A stretch of 64,000 nucleotides of DNA from CAYNLK01 sp964398055 (GCA_964398055.1 CAYNLK010000006.1:1-64000), one strand, 5' to 3'; shown: positions 50,361 to 59,242, counted from the first letter of the stretch. Notes: generated from the letters alone by a model not told the origin. Numbers and translations are program-made.

Positions 50361-52931
50361 TCACGAGGCGTTCAGGAGTTTTGTGACGGTAGCATCAAAC
50401 ATCTCGACCTCGGCCTCCTGAGACTGAAAGGCTTCAAGCTGCTCTGGCGTCAATTGAGGCTCCAGTTCCGCGATCAATTGCTCGGCCCGCTCTTTGGCCT
50501 CTTGGGTGCTGGCCGGGTGGCACAAGACGCACATGGAGAGTTCCACCGCCTGTTCAGCCTGGCCGGCCTGGGCAGCTAGATAAGCCAGCCCGACCAGCAC
50601 ATCCAGCGCCAGCGGGATAGCCTGGAATTTGAGCGCCATCGGCAAGGTTTCAAGAAAGATTCGTCTGGCTTCCAGAAAATCGCCTGCCGCCGCTTTGATC
50701 TCGCCTAAATAAACCAGCGACAGGACGATATCCCAACGCGTCACAAAATCCTTGAAAACGTCCAGGCTCTTGTGGATGAAGGCTTCAGCTTCAGCGAGTT
50801 TGCCCTGGGCCAGGGCGGCTAGCCCCAAAAAACGATAAGCCGTACCCAGGCCCCACCGGTTGCCCAACTCCGTACAGAGAATAACACTTTCTTGCAGGTA
50901 AGCTTCGGCCTCCTCATAATATCCCAGTTTTATAACAGTGGGCGTGATAAAATTCAGGCCCAGCGTTAAGGCGTGGGGATCGCCAATGGCCCGCATTGAG
51001 GCCAAACTGGCCCGCATTTGCTCGTACCCCTCCTCATATCGACCTAACAGACTGGCGATGTAACCCTGGTTTAGGCGGGCATAGGCCGCAAACCAGTCGT
51101 CTCCTACCGCCTCGGCGCAGGCAAGTCCCTCGCTCAGGCGCACTTGCGCCTGAGCGATCTCCCCGTTCAGGTGCAAAATGATCCCGCTATAGATCAGCGA
51201 ATGGGTCAGGAGGGCCGGGTCGTTGAGGGGACGAAGAAACGAGAGACTTTCGTCGAACAAGGTCAGCGCCTGGTCAAACTTGCCCCAGCGAAAGTAGAGT
51301 AACGCCTGATACCCCAGCGCTTGCCCCAATACTTTTTGCCGTTCCTCATCTACTGGCCTGGCCCGCAGCGCTTGAACAATAGGTTCCAGGTGCTCGATGC
51401 CATCGCGCAGCCAGCCGCCCAATTCAAACAGACGGCCGAAAGCGGTCAAATTTTGCCCAATCAAACCAAACTTCTCCCGCTCGATGGCCCAAACCCAGGC
51501 GGCGCGCACATTTTCTATTTCATCGGTCAATGTTCGCAGGGCCTCGCGCAGAGCCGCACGCTTGAGAGCCTGCTCTCGATCTCGCAACATGGCCAGATAA
51601 AAATCGCAGTGCCGGTCGCGGGTCGCCTGGCGCAGCGGACCATCAGTCAGATGAGTCTGGGCATACTGCCGCACCACCTCGTGCAGATCATAGCGTCCCT
51701 CCTTCGTCCGGCGCACCAGCGACTTGGCGACCAGCGCCGAGAGAGAGTGCAGGGTTGCGCCGGCTATCTGTTCTGCAGCTTCGCGCTCAAAACCACCCTG
51801 GAAGATAGCCAGCCGGCACAGCACACCACGTTCTTCCTCCGTAAGCAAGCGCCACGAATGGTCAAAGGTAGCCCGCAAACTCTGTTGCCGCTTGGGCACG
51901 CCGCGCATCGAGCCGGCCAGAAAATCCAGGCTGCGTTCGATCTCCCGGGCGATCTCCCGGCAGGTCAACACCGAAACCCAGGCCGCGGCCAGTTCGATCC
52001 CCAGCGGCATGCCTTCGACCATCTGGCAGATGAGCCCGACCGCCGGCTGCTCCTCAGCCTGCAACTCAAAGTCTGCCTGGGCCCGCCGGGCGCTCTGGAC
52101 GAATAAAGCAACCGCGCTGTACTCATCAGCGCATTCGAACTGATCGGTGGGTGGTACAGGTAGACCCTGTATTTCAAATGTCCATTCACCAGGCAGGTTC
52201 AGGCGCTCGCGGGAGGTGACCAGCAGCTTTACTTCTGGCGCATACTGCAATAACTCGGCCAGCAGGTTCACGCCTGCCACCAAATGTTCGATGTTATCCA
52301 GCACCAGGAGCAGCCGTTTTTCGCGCAAATAATTTAGCAACTGCCGTTGGGGTTCAGCCGTGCCGGAGAAGGTAAACTCCAGGGCATCGGCGATAGCCGG
52401 AACGATGAACTGAGCTGAATTGAGGGAGGCCAGCGGCACAAAACAGACCCCATCGGGGAAAAGCTGATGTTGAGCCGCGGCCACTTCGAGGGCCAGGCGG
52501 GTCTTGCCGATGCCGCCCGGGCCGGTCAGGGTCAATAGCCGGCACTGCGGGTCACGCAACAACCGGGCCAACGCCGCCAATTCAGCTTCTCGGCCAATCA
52601 AGGGTGTGGGCGGGGTGGGCAAGTTCAAGGGCGGTGCGGGCGGGGTGGGGCGGCCCCGAACTGGCGCCGGCAGCGGCGCAGCCGCCTTCAGCCGGTCGAC
52701 GCGCTCGAGGCCGCGGGCCACTTTTATGAACGTGGGGTATTCTTCTGGCGGGATTTGCAGGCATTCGGCCAGTAATTCGGCGATCTGTCGCGAGGGTCGC
52801 CGCTCGTCGGTCTCGATCTTGCGCAGACCCGACACGGAACAACCGACACATCTGGCCAGTTGGGCGCGGGTCAGGTCAAGGGCCTGGCGTTGTTTGCTAA
52901 CCCACGCCCCAAATGAAACCTCGATGTCCAT
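50361..52931 (-). CDS. XRE-NB-ARC-TPR regulator (AfsR/SARP-like STAND protein)
   Basis: The protein has 856 residues from ATG 52931, set by the strong GGAGGTGAGG upstream; the frame to 52988 is not used. The N-terminus is an XRE-type helix-turn-helix (SKQRQALDLTRAQLARCVG, SVSGLRKIETDERRPS, residues about 10-55). A proline-rich linker follows, then an NB-ARC NTPase with Walker A LTLTGPGGIGKTRLALEVAA and Walker B RLLLVLDNIEHL. The C-terminal half is TPR-like (YFRWGKFDQALTLFDESL, GRYEEGYEQMRASLASM). STAND regulators of this kind are very common in Chloroflexota and probably switch transcription on ligand binding. The target is unknown; the divergent gene at 53100 is a candidate. Confidence 0.88.
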   Translation of the reverse strand: MDIEVSFGAWVSKQRQALDLTRAQLARCVGCSVSGLRKIETDERRPSRQIAELLAECLQIPPEEYPTFIKVARGLERVDRLKAAAPLPAPVRGRPTPPAPPLNLPTPPTPLIGREAELAALARLLRDPQCRLLTLTGPGGIGKTRLALEVAAAQHQLFPDGVCFVPLASLNSAQFIVPAIADALEFTFSGTAEPQRQLLNYLREKRLLLVLDNIEHLVAGVNLLAELLQYAPEVKLLVTSRERLNLPGEWTFEIQGLPVPPTDQFECADEYSAVALFVQSARRAQADFELQAEEQPAVGLICQMVEGMPLGIELAAAWVSVLTCREIAREIERSLDFLAGSMRGVPKRQQSLRATFDHSWRLLTEEERGVLCRLAIFQGGFEREAAEQIAGATLHSLSALVAKSLVRRTKEGRYDLHEVVRQYAQTHLTDGPLRQATRDRHCDFYLAMLRDREQALKRAALREALRTLTDEIENVRAAWVWAIEREKFGLIGQNLTAFGRLFELGGWLRDGIEHLEPIVQALRARPVDEERQKVLGQALGYQALLYFRWGKFDQALTLFDESLSFLRPLNDPALLTHSLIYSGIILHLNGEIAQAQVRLSEGLACAEAVGDDWFAAYARLNQGYIASLLGRYEEGYEQMRASLASMRAIGDPHALTLGLNFITPTVIKLGYYEEAEAYLQESVILCTELGNRWGLGTAYRFLGLAALAQGKLAEAEAFIHKSLDVFKDFVTRWDIVLSLVYLGEIKAAAGDFLEARRIFLETLPMALKFQAIPLALDVLVGLAYLAAQAGQAEQAVELSMCVLCHPASTQEAKERAEQLIAELEPQLTPEQLEAFQSQEAEVEMFDATVTKLLNAS

Positions 52932-52988
52932 CCTCACCTCCCCTGCCTCCAAACCAGTAGAGTAAATAATAACCCCATTATAGCACAA

Positions 52989-53071
52989 TTTGGGTCACTT
53001 GCTGTAACACCTTTAGGGTCACCGGGTGGGGCAGCCGGTGCCCCCACATCGAGTCGATTGTGTGGTTTAAT
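52989..53071 (+). repeat. 83-bp dispersed repeat, copy B
   Basis: This is the second copy of the repeat at 48122-48204, equal in length and about 83% identical by hand count. It lies in the divergent intergenic region and ends 28 nt before the start codon at 53100, against 29 nt for copy A. Conserved parts are the TTTGGGTCACTTGCTGTAAC start, GGGGCAGCCGGTG and the TGTGGTTTAAT end. Confidence 0.8.
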
Positions 53072-53099
53072 ATCAGCAACATTGAGGCAAGGGCAGAGG

Positions 53100-53618
53100 A
53101 TGACATCAGACAATACCGTCCCACCCAACCGGATATCTCACGAGCAGCAGTGGCAGACATGGATCGAATTTGCGCCGGCCAGTGACTCCGACAGCGTCCA
53201 GCTGGCCATTGACCTGGTTATTGGGACTGTGCAAACGCTGCGCTGGCCGACAGCCCACCTGGAACAGCTCAAGGTAACGTTGGTCAAAGCCAGCCAAAAC
53301 ATACTGGAGCAGGGTCTTCTAAGCGGCTCGGCTACACCGCTGATTATTCGGGTCCTAATTTCAGAAAACAACGGAATGCTACAGGAGACCGGGCCAGCCG
53401 GCCACAAGCCAACCGAAACCCGGCCAACCGACAAGCCAGTTCAAGGAGTCCAGCGGCTGCCAGCTCGGGGCTGGGGATTTTTTCTGGTGCAAAAGCCGAG
53501 GGAGGCCCCACCAGCCGGGGCTGGTGAGGCGCATCACCTGATTGAATTATTCTTATACCAGGAGAGGGCGCGCCATCGAAAATTGAGACATAGAAAGAAA
53601 GGAGGAAACTATGGTTGA
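53100..53618 (+). CDS. Anti-sigma-factor-like (HATPase-type) protein
   Basis: The 172-residue protein starts at ATG 53100 after GGGCAGAGG. Residues about 18-80 match the first half of RsbW-type kinases (IEFAPASDSDSVQLAIDLVI, LEQLKVTLVKASQNILEQG). Only a degenerate later part appears (SGSATPLIIRVLISENNGML), followed by a polar linker and GWGFFLVQKPREA. The ATP lid (DxGxG) of active anti-sigma kinases is not seen. It is probably a small regulator or a degenerate RsbW relative. The next gene starts 8 nt before its stop. The 83-bp repeat stands directly in front. Confidence 0.5.
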   Translation: MTSDNTVPPNRISHEQQWQTWIEFAPASDSDSVQLAIDLVIGTVQTLRWPTAHLEQLKVTLVKASQNILEQGLLSGSATPLIIRVLISENNGMLQETGPAGHKPTETRPTDKPVQGVQRLPARGWGFFLVQKPREAPPAGAGEAHHLIELFLYQERARHRKLRHRKKGGNYG

Positions 53619-53817
53619 TTATTCTCTTTTAGAGGTCGCCTTTTTGCGGCAGCAAGAGATGTTAAAGGAAGCCGAAGCCAGGCGACTATACCAGCAGCTA
53701 CAGAAAAATCACTTTGGTGTGGTTCAGCAAATCGGTGGTTGGTTGGCCGATGCTGTTGGACAATTGAAAACTCACTCTCAATCAAACCTGGTTATGCCTA
53801 TGCTTAGGCAGAAGTAG
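53611..53817 (+). CDS. Small coiled-coil-like protein
   Basis: The 68-residue protein has an excellent AAAGGAGGAAACT ribosome site and overlaps the previous gene by 8 nt, which supports it as real. It is mostly helical and charged (FLRQQEMLKEAEARRLYQQL), followed by a more hydrophobic segment (GVVQQIGGWLADAVGQL). No family is recognised. It is co-transcribed with the anti-sigma-like protein and the membrane protein gene 27 nt downstream. Confidence 0.65.
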   Translation: MVDYSLLEVAFLRQQEMLKEAEARRLYQQLQKNHFGVVQQIGGWLADAVGQLKTHSQSNLVMPMLRQK

Positions 53818-53844
53818 TTAAGAGAAAATAACAGGAGGTTCCCT

Positions 53845-54375
53845 ATGAGCGCTTTCTTAATCTATCTAATTTTTCTGCGCCTTGTCCACATTGTCGCCGG
53901 GGCGCTATGGGTCGGCAGCGCCATCTTTTATTTTGTTTTTGTTGAGCCAACGGTCAAATCGCTGGGACCGGCTGGTCCCAAATTTATGCAGGATCTCATC
54001 GAAAAACGGCGCTATCCCCTCTTTATGAATACCGTCAGCGCGTTGACCATTGTCAGTGGGGCCTTGCTCTTTTGGACGGCGTCGGGCGGTTTGCAGCCAG
54101 CCTGGCTCACGTCGGGGCCTGGCTTAGGTTTCACCATTGGTTCGGTCGTGGCGATTGTGGTTTATGGCATTGGCTTTTTCATGATCAGGCCACGGGCCGA
54201 TCGTTTGGGCGAACTGGGCAAAACCATCGGTATAGCCGGCGGCCCGCCCACCCCGGAGCAAGCCGCCGAATTGCATCAACTGAGCGAAGAGATGACCAAG
54301 TTTGGCCGCATTGACGCCATTCTGTTGACCACCTCACTGATTACGATGGCGACAGCCCGCTACTGGTATTTCTAA
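53845..54375 (+). CDS. Four-span integral membrane protein (DUF2269-like)
   Basis: The 176-residue protein has an AGGAGG ribosome site. It has four predicted membrane spans: LIYLIFLRLVHIVAGALWVG, a second near 60-80 (SALTIVSGALLFWTASGG), a third (GLGFTIGSVVAIVVYGIGFF) and a short C-terminal one (IDAILLTTSLITMATARYW). The His in LRLVHIVAG and the overall layout resemble small DUF2269/CopD-like membrane proteins, some of which bind heme or metals. The polar loop at about 115-150 faces one side. The function is unknown. Confidence 0.65.
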   Translation: MSAFLIYLIFLRLVHIVAGALWVGSAIFYFVFVEPTVKSLGPAGPKFMQDLIEKRRYPLFMNTVSALTIVSGALLFWTASGGLQPAWLTSGPGLGFTIGSVVAIVVYGIGFFMIRPRADRLGELGKTIGIAGGPPTPEQAAELHQLSEEMTKFGRIDAILLTTSLITMATARYWYF

Positions 54376-54783
54376 AAGCTGGTTTCGAGTTCGGAGTTTC
54401 CCGATTGCCTGGCCAGCAACACAAAACTCATTTTACCAACTTGTCCAGCAATTCTCATTTTGACAGGATCGTGGTGAGCAGTTGATAAATAGTTCTCGAA
54501 ACAAAGTAGGTGCGTTTCTTGTCCATAGCGTTTATCATGAGATCTTTTGGCTACCTTTACAAGTGTGTATCACCTTCCCTCATTTTCGACCTGCTGGACG
54601 CGGCCATTGCTCTGGTCGGCGTGGCCGTCATGATGTGGGGACGGTGCTGGTTTTAGCCATTTGATAACATGTCTCTTTAAGTTGGCGTTGGGCAAACTGT
54701 AAACGGCTCGCGATATTTTGACAAATAGCCTGTTGACACTTATAATCCATATATTCAAAATTTGAGTAATCATACTTTAAGCA
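54376..54783. other. Intergenic region without recognised gene
   Basis: These 408 bases lie between the membrane protein and the PadR gene. Open frames here (to about 60 codons) have no ribosome site and no recognisable sequence. No clear terminator or repeat is visible. The region is AT-rich near its 3' end and probably contains the PadR promoter, which I cannot place. Confidence 0.5.
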
Positions 54784-55335
54784 ATGTGTCCAATGACCCG
54801 CTTACAATTAACCGTTGAAACTGCCCTGCTCGGCTTTTTGTACCGGCAGCCCAGGCACGGCTATGAAATATACCAGCAACTGCTGGCCGATGATGGCCTC
54901 GGTCTGGTCTGGCAGCTCAAGCAAAGCCAGCTCTATGCCCTGCTGACAAAATTAGAACAGCAGGACTATATCACCGCCACCCTGGAGCCACAAGAGGCCC
55001 GCCCGCCGCGCAAAGTCTTGCAGCTCACGGCCGCCGGACGAGAGGCGTTTCTGAGCTGGCTGCGGTCGCCGGTGCCGCAGGGTCGCCAAATGCGCCTGGA
55101 ATTCATGGCCAAGCTCTATTTCGCCCGCCAGGTAGAACCGGCGGCAGTCGCCTGCCTGATTGATGGGCAGCGTGACGTCTGCCGGGCGTGGCAGGCTTCC
55201 CTTCAGGCGCAGGCCGACGCCTTATCTTCAGAGCGCCCGTTTGAATGGCTGGTCTATCAATTCCGCCTGGGCCAGATCGAAGCGATGCTCAACTGGCTTA
55301 ATGTTTGCGAGCAGGCGCCGGTGGCAACCGTATGA
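54784..55335 (+). CDS. PadR family transcriptional regulator
   Basis: The 183-residue protein has the PadR winged-helix (LTVETALLGFLYRQPRHGYE then SQLYALLTKLEQQDYITATL, residues about 7-75). The longer C-terminal helical domain of the Vir_act_alpha_C type follows (LEFMAKLYFARQVEPAAVAC). ATG 54793 is an alternative start. PadR proteins are usually repressors responding to small molecules. The gene lies 144 nt before a long same-strand operon for metal-oxyanion uptake. A near-palindromic AT-rich site in that gap (55440-55466) is a candidate operator, so it probably controls the operon. Confidence 0.85.
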   Translation: MCPMTRLQLTVETALLGFLYRQPRHGYEIYQQLLADDGLGLVWQLKQSQLYALLTKLEQQDYITATLEPQEARPPRKVLQLTAAGREAFLSWLRSPVPQGRQMRLEFMAKLYFARQVEPAAVACLIDGQRDVCRAWQASLQAQADALSSERPFEWLVYQFRLGQIEAMLNWLNVCEQAPVATV

Positions 55336-55435
55336 ACCTGGCGCCATCCATTTTTCTTACTTCCACGATGACAATTTAGACGAGTTTAAAAAGGAGGATC
55401 ATCCTTATCTTAAATCTTCGTTTTATACTCAAAAA

Positions 55436-55464
55436 TTGAATATTTATTATCTGAATAATATGAT
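55436..55464 (+). promoter_or_regulatory. Promoter/operator before the transporter operon
   Basis: TTGAAT (55436-55441), a 17-nt spacer and TATGAT (55459-55464) form a promoter directly before ATG 55480. The region AATATTTATTATCTGAATAATATG is close to a palindrome and overlaps the promoter; it is a good candidate for PadR binding. The predicted start would fall beside the GGAGG at 55467, so the leader is very short. Confidence 0.5.
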
Positions 55465-55479
55465 ATGGAGGAAAAATAT

Positions 55480-56838
55480 ATGATACCCCGTTTGCAAAGT
55501 TTCAAGCTGTTGGCCTGGTTGACTGTTTTGGTAAGCCTGTGGCTTGCCGCTTTGACCTCTGCCTCGGTGTTGGCTGCGCCGCTGACGCAGGCAAATAATT
55601 GTGCAGAAGTGTATACGGTGCAGGCTGATGATTGGCTGAGTAAAATTGCCGACAAGTTTTTAGGCGACGCGTTGGCCTACCCGGCTATTTTTGAGGCTAC
55701 CAACCAACAACACACTGCAGACCTGGCTTTTGCCCAAATTGCCAATCCAGATTTAATCGAGATTGGCTGGCAACTTTGTATCCCCACGGCGGAACAGGCT
55801 CAGGCGCTGCTGGCTGACCCGACCGGTGTTTCGACCAGCCAGAACGACCTCATCGTTATTACCGACGCCCTGGGACGTGAAGTTACGCTGGCTAGCCCGC
55901 CGCAACGCATCGTCATTACCGGCAGAGCGTTGTTTATGATTGCCGATGCCGTTTACCTTTTCCCTGGCGCCGCCGAGAAAATCGTCGGCATAGGCGATAC
56001 CGGTCAGGGTGGCTTTAACTTCATCTCCCTGATTGATCCGAACTACGCCGCAAAAGCCACGCTAGACCGTGATGCCGGCGCCGAGCAAGTGGCCGCCCTC
56101 CGGCCCGATCTGGTCATCTTGAAAAGTTTCCTGGCCGAGACGGTCGGCGCGCCCATCGAGGCCCTGGGCATCCCGGTAATATACCTGGATTTGGAGACGC
56201 CCGAACAGTATGTCCGCGACCTGGCCATTTTAGGCAAAGTTTTTCAAGATGAACCCCGCGCCCAGGAAGTGGCTGCCTTTTACCAATCCAGAGTGGCGCA
56301 AATTGAGCAAACCGTCAGTGGCGCAGTGAACAAACCGCGCGTACTGATGCTGTACTACAATGATCGAGACGGCAATGTGGCCTTCAACGTGCCGCCCAGG
56401 AACTGGATACAAACCCAAATGGTGGAAATTGCCGGCGGTGAACCGGTCTGGGCAGACGCCAACCCCGGCAGTGGTTGGGCGCAGATTACGCTGGAGCAGA
56501 TTGCGGCCTGGGACGCCGACCAGATCTTTATCATTGCTTATTTCAATAACCCTTCAGTAGTGATTCACGGCTTAAAAACTGATCCAAACTGGCAAACCCT
56601 GCGCGCCGTCAAAGAAGGCCAACTCTACGCTTTCCCCGCCGACCTGTACAGTTGGGGTCAGCCTGATCCGCGCTGGATTCTCGGCTTGACCTGGCTGGCG
56701 GGCCGTATCCATCCCGAACAGTTTAGCGACCTCGACATCATCGCCGAAGCCCAGGCTTTTTACGAGTTGCTTTACGGCCTGGACGCCGCTTTCTTTGTCC
56801 AAAATATTCAGCCCACGTTTCAGGGTGATTTACCTTAA
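55480..56838 (+). CDS. FecB/BtuF-type ABC binding protein with N-terminal LysM-like domain
   Basis: The protein has 452 residues from ATG 55480, after GGAGG; an ATG at 55465 is less likely. A signal peptide ends near residue 32. Residues 45-102 form a LysM-like domain (VQADDWLSKIADKF and IANPDLIEIGWQLCIP) bounded by Cys41 and Cys100. It is almost the same domain as in the sugar-binding protein at 34103. The rest is a Peripla_BP_2 fold of iron-siderophore, cobalamin and molybdate binders (DALGREVTLASPPQRIVITG, RPDLVILKSF, SWGQPDPRWILGLTWLAG). With the following permease and ATPase it forms a complete type II ABC importer. The downstream molybdenum genes make a MolA-like oxyanion binder my best guess; heme, siderophore or cobalamin remain open. 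Confidence 0.85.
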   Translation: MIPRLQSFKLLAWLTVLVSLWLAALTSASVLAAPLTQANNCAEVYTVQADDWLSKIADKFLGDALAYPAIFEATNQQHTADLAFAQIANPDLIEIGWQLCIPTAEQAQALLADPTGVSTSQNDLIVITDALGREVTLASPPQRIVITGRALFMIADAVYLFPGAAEKIVGIGDTGQGGFNFISLIDPNYAAKATLDRDAGAEQVAALRPDLVILKSFLAETVGAPIEALGIPVIYLDLETPEQYVRDLAILGKVFQDEPRAQEVAAFYQSRVAQIEQTVSGAVNKPRVLMLYYNDRDGNVAFNVPPRNWIQTQMVEIAGGEPVWADANPGSGWAQITLEQIAAWDADQIFIIAYFNNPSVVIHGLKTDPNWQTLRAVKEGQLYAFPADLYSWGQPDPRWILGLTWLAGRIHPEQFSDLDIIAEAQAFYELLYGLDAAFFVQNIQPTFQGDLP

Positions 56839-57867
56839 ATGACGACGCCTAAAGGTCTAAGCGCCGTTTTGGCAAGAAACCACCGCCGCCAGCGCATTTT
56901 GCTGGCCCTGGCGGTAGGCTTGTTCCTGTTTGCGCTGTTTTCAGCTTTGCTAGGGCGCTACCCAGCCCCCGGCCTGCTTTCATGGCAACAGCTTGCCGGC
57001 GACGAACTGGCCGGGCGGCTGGTCTTCAATTTACGCCTGCCGCGCCTGCTGACCGCCCTGCTGCTAGGGATGACGCTGGCAGCGGCCGGTATGGTCTTTC
57101 AACTACTGTTTAGCAACCCGCTGGTCGAGCCAGGCTTTCTGGGCGTCTCGCAGGGAGCGGCTTTTGGCGCGGCTGTGGCCATTGTTTTACTGGGCGGCTC
57201 GGCGCTGGTAACGCAATTTTCGGCCGTGTTCTTTGCCTTGGCCGGGCTATCGTTTTCTACGCTGCTGGCGCGCCGACTGCGTTACGGCGGTTGGGTACTG
57301 CGCCTGGTGCTGGCCGGCATTGCCGTCTCGGCCCTCTTCTCCGCCGGGTTGGGGCTGCTCAAATATCTGGCCGACCCGCTCAGCCAACTACCCGAACTCA
57401 CCTTCTGGTTGTTGGGCGGCCTGGCCAGCATCACCTGGCCGCGGCTGCTGAGCGTGTTGCCGGCCGTTTTAATCGGTCTGCCGGTGATATACCTCTTTCG
57501 CTGGCGGCTCAACCTGCTCTCTCTCAGCGAGGAAACTGCTTTTTCATTGGGGGCGGCGCCCACCCGTGAGCGCTGGCTGTTGATTTTTGCCGCTGTCTTG
57601 CCCACCGCCGCCCTTATCTCTATTACGGGTATGGTCGGCTGGGTGGGGTTGATTATGCCGCATATTGCCCGCCGCCTGTTCAAGACCGACACTCGGTTCA
57701 GCCTGCCTGCGGCGATGCTGCTGGGCGGGCTGTTTACCATCCTCTGCGACAACCTGGCGCGCACCTTGCTGGCCGGGGAAATCCCGCTGGGTATTCTGAC
57801 CTCACTCTTTGGGGCGCTGATTTTCCTGGGTCTGATGATGTTGCCCCAGAAGCAGGTTAAAATATGA
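56839..57867 (+). CDS. FecCD-family ABC permease
   Basis: The 342-residue protein starts directly after the previous stop (TAAATG). It has about nine to ten membrane spans and FecCD hallmarks: LRLPRLLTALLLGMTLAAAG, NPLVEPGFLGVSQGAAFGAA and GWVGLIMPHIARRLF. It forms the channel of an importer for iron complexes, cobalamin or, in the MolBC group, molybdate/tungstate. It overlaps the ATPase gene by 4 nt (ATGA), a typical arrangement for tight coupling. No separate second permease is present, so the channel is a homodimer. Confidence 0.93.
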   Translation: MTTPKGLSAVLARNHRRQRILLALAVGLFLFALFSALLGRYPAPGLLSWQQLAGDELAGRLVFNLRLPRLLTALLLGMTLAAAGMVFQLLFSNPLVEPGFLGVSQGAAFGAAVAIVLLGGSALVTQFSAVFFALAGLSFSTLLARRLRYGGWVLRLVLAGIAVSALFSAGLGLLKYLADPLSQLPELTFWLLGGLASITWPRLLSVLPAVLIGLPVIYLFRWRLNLLSLSEETAFSLGAAPTRERWLLIFAAVLPTAALISITGMVGWVGLIMPHIARRLFKTDTRFSLPAAMLLGGLFTILCDNLARTLLAGEIPLGILTSLFGALIFLGLMMLPQKQVKI

Positions 57868-58640
57868 ACGAAACAATCCTTTCTTTTCACAACGTTACCT
57901 TTGGCTATAACCGCGCCAGGCCGCCTGTTTTGCAAAACGTCACCTTCCAATTGCGTCCTGGACGGATCACCGCCATTGTTGGCCCTAATGGCGTAGGCAA
58001 AACGACGTTGCTCTATTTGACCCTGGGTTGGCTGGCAGCGTGGACAGGAGAAATTTGCCTTGATCAACGGGCGTTGTATGCCCATTCCCGTTTTGAACGT
58101 GGACGCCGGATGGCGCTTGTCCCCCAGAGCGAACACACCCCTTTTGATTACACGGTGCTGGAATACGTGCTGTTGGGTCGCGCTCCCCATTTGCCGCCGC
58201 TGGGTCTACCCACGGCCGCCGACTATGAAGTCGCTCTGACCGCCCTGGAACAGGTGGGGTTGGCCGCCCTAGCGCACCAGCCCGTGCCGCAGTTGAGCGG
58301 CGGCGAACGCCAGCTCATGCTCCTGGCGCGCGCCATTGCCCAGAGTCCACGCCTGTTTTTGCTGGATGAACCCACCGCCCACCTCGATCTGCACAATAAA
58401 GCTCGCCTGCTTGATATGATGCGCGCCCTGCGCGTCCAGGGCGTCACCCTGCTGATGACCAATCACGAGCCGGACGTGGTGTTGGCTGTGGCCGATGAGG
58501 TGCTCTTGATGGAGTCAGGCGCCGCGCCAACCTTTGGGCCTGTGGAACAGGTCTTCACGGCCGAAGCCCTCAGCCGCATTTACCGGTTGCCCATTCGCCT
58601 GGTGAACCTGGACGGACGCCGGCAGGTGTTGTGGACGTGA
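57864..58640 (+). CDS. ABC transporter ATP-binding protein of the FecE/BtuD type
   Basis: The 258-residue protein has a complete ABC cassette: Walker A AIVGPNGVGKTTLLYL near residues 36-51, a Q-loop, signature LSGGERQLMLLARAIAQSP near 145, and Walker B RLFLLDEPTAHLDL. The switch His lies in LLMTNHEPDVV. It drives the FecCD-type permease encoded just upstream. Its end overlaps the NTPase gene, whose GTG start lies 10 nt before its stop. Together with the preceding two genes it makes a full importer. Confidence 0.95.
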   Translation: MNETILSFHNVTFGYNRARPPVLQNVTFQLRPGRITAIVGPNGVGKTTLLYLTLGWLAAWTGEICLDQRALYAHSRFERGRRMALVPQSEHTPFDYTVLEYVLLGRAPHLPPLGLPTAADYEVALTALEQVGLAALAHQPVPQLSGGERQLMLLARAIAQSPRLFLLDEPTAHLDLHNKARLLDMMRALRVQGVTLLMTNHEPDVVLAVADEVLLMESGAAPTFGPVEQVFTAEALSRIYRLPIRLVNLDGRRQVLWT

Positions 58641-59242
58641 CCACGCCCCCGCTTTGGCTGCTGACCGCCCCTCGCGGCGCCGGTAAATCCACCTTTTGTC
58701 GCGCCCTGGCCGACGCCGCCCGCGCCGCCGGTTGGGACGTGGCCGGGCTGCTCTCGCCGGCTGTTTTCTCCGCCGGCGTCAAGGTGGGCATAGCCGTGCA
58801 GGCGCTCCGAACCGGGGAAACGCGCCAGCTCGCCCGTTCCACTTCTGCGCCCGCCTTTGACTTCAAAATGGGTCACTGGCATTTTGACCGTTCGGTTTTA
58901 GGGTGGGGCAACCAAATTTTGGAGGCCAGCCTGCCCTGCGACCTCTTCATCGTGGATGAACTCGGCCCGTTAGAACTACAGCGTAACGCGGGGTGGGTGG
59001 CGGCCCTGCCCGCTCTGCGCCGCGCCCAATACAACCTCGGCCTTGTTGTCATCCGTCCTGAACTGGTCGCCGTCGCCCGTACGCTACTGCCGATTCGGGA
59101 TATTCTCCCTCTGCCGGAAACACTCCCGCCCGACGATAATGGGCTTGCCTATATTCAGCAATTAGCCGAACGTAGCCGCATAGAAATCCCGCCCGGAATC
59201 ATAAGATGTCTATCAGATAGTCTGAAAGGAAGAGAGCAATGA
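58631..59242 (+). CDS. THEP1-like nucleoside-triphosphatase
   Basis: The 203-residue protein starts at GTG 58631 inside the end of the ABC ATPase gene. It has a P-loop (TAPRGAGKSTFCRALADAA, residues 12-30), the segment FDFKMGHWHFDRSVLGWGNQ, and a Walker B LFIVDELGPLELQRNAGW, all typical of the THEP1/DUF265 NTPase family. Members hydrolyse NTPs and are often found near transporters and molybdenum- or tungsten-enzyme genes in anaerobes. A role in cofactor or metal handling is a guess from context. It overlaps modA by 4 nt. Confidence 0.82.
   Translation: MDVTTPPLWLLTAPRGAGKSTFCRALADAARAAGWDVAGLLSPAVFSAGVKVGIAVQALRTGETRQLARSTSAPAFDFKMGHWHFDRSVLGWGNQILEASLPCDLFIVDELGPLELQRNAGWVAALPALRRAQYNLGLVVIRPELVAVARTLLPIRDILPLPETLPPDDNGLAYIQQLAERSRIEIPPGIIRCLSDSLKGREQ

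Noticed and set aside
48051..53160. Similar short minus-strand peptides (WGHRLP...VLQQVTQ) at 48051-48257 and 52978-53160
   Set aside because: The resemblance is the translation of the 83-bp DNA repeat. Neither has a ribosome site, so I treat the repeat as the feature, not a gene.
54482..54664. 60-codon open frame in the gap before the PadR gene
   Set aside because: It has no ribosome site, and its translation shows no hydrophobic or conserved pattern.
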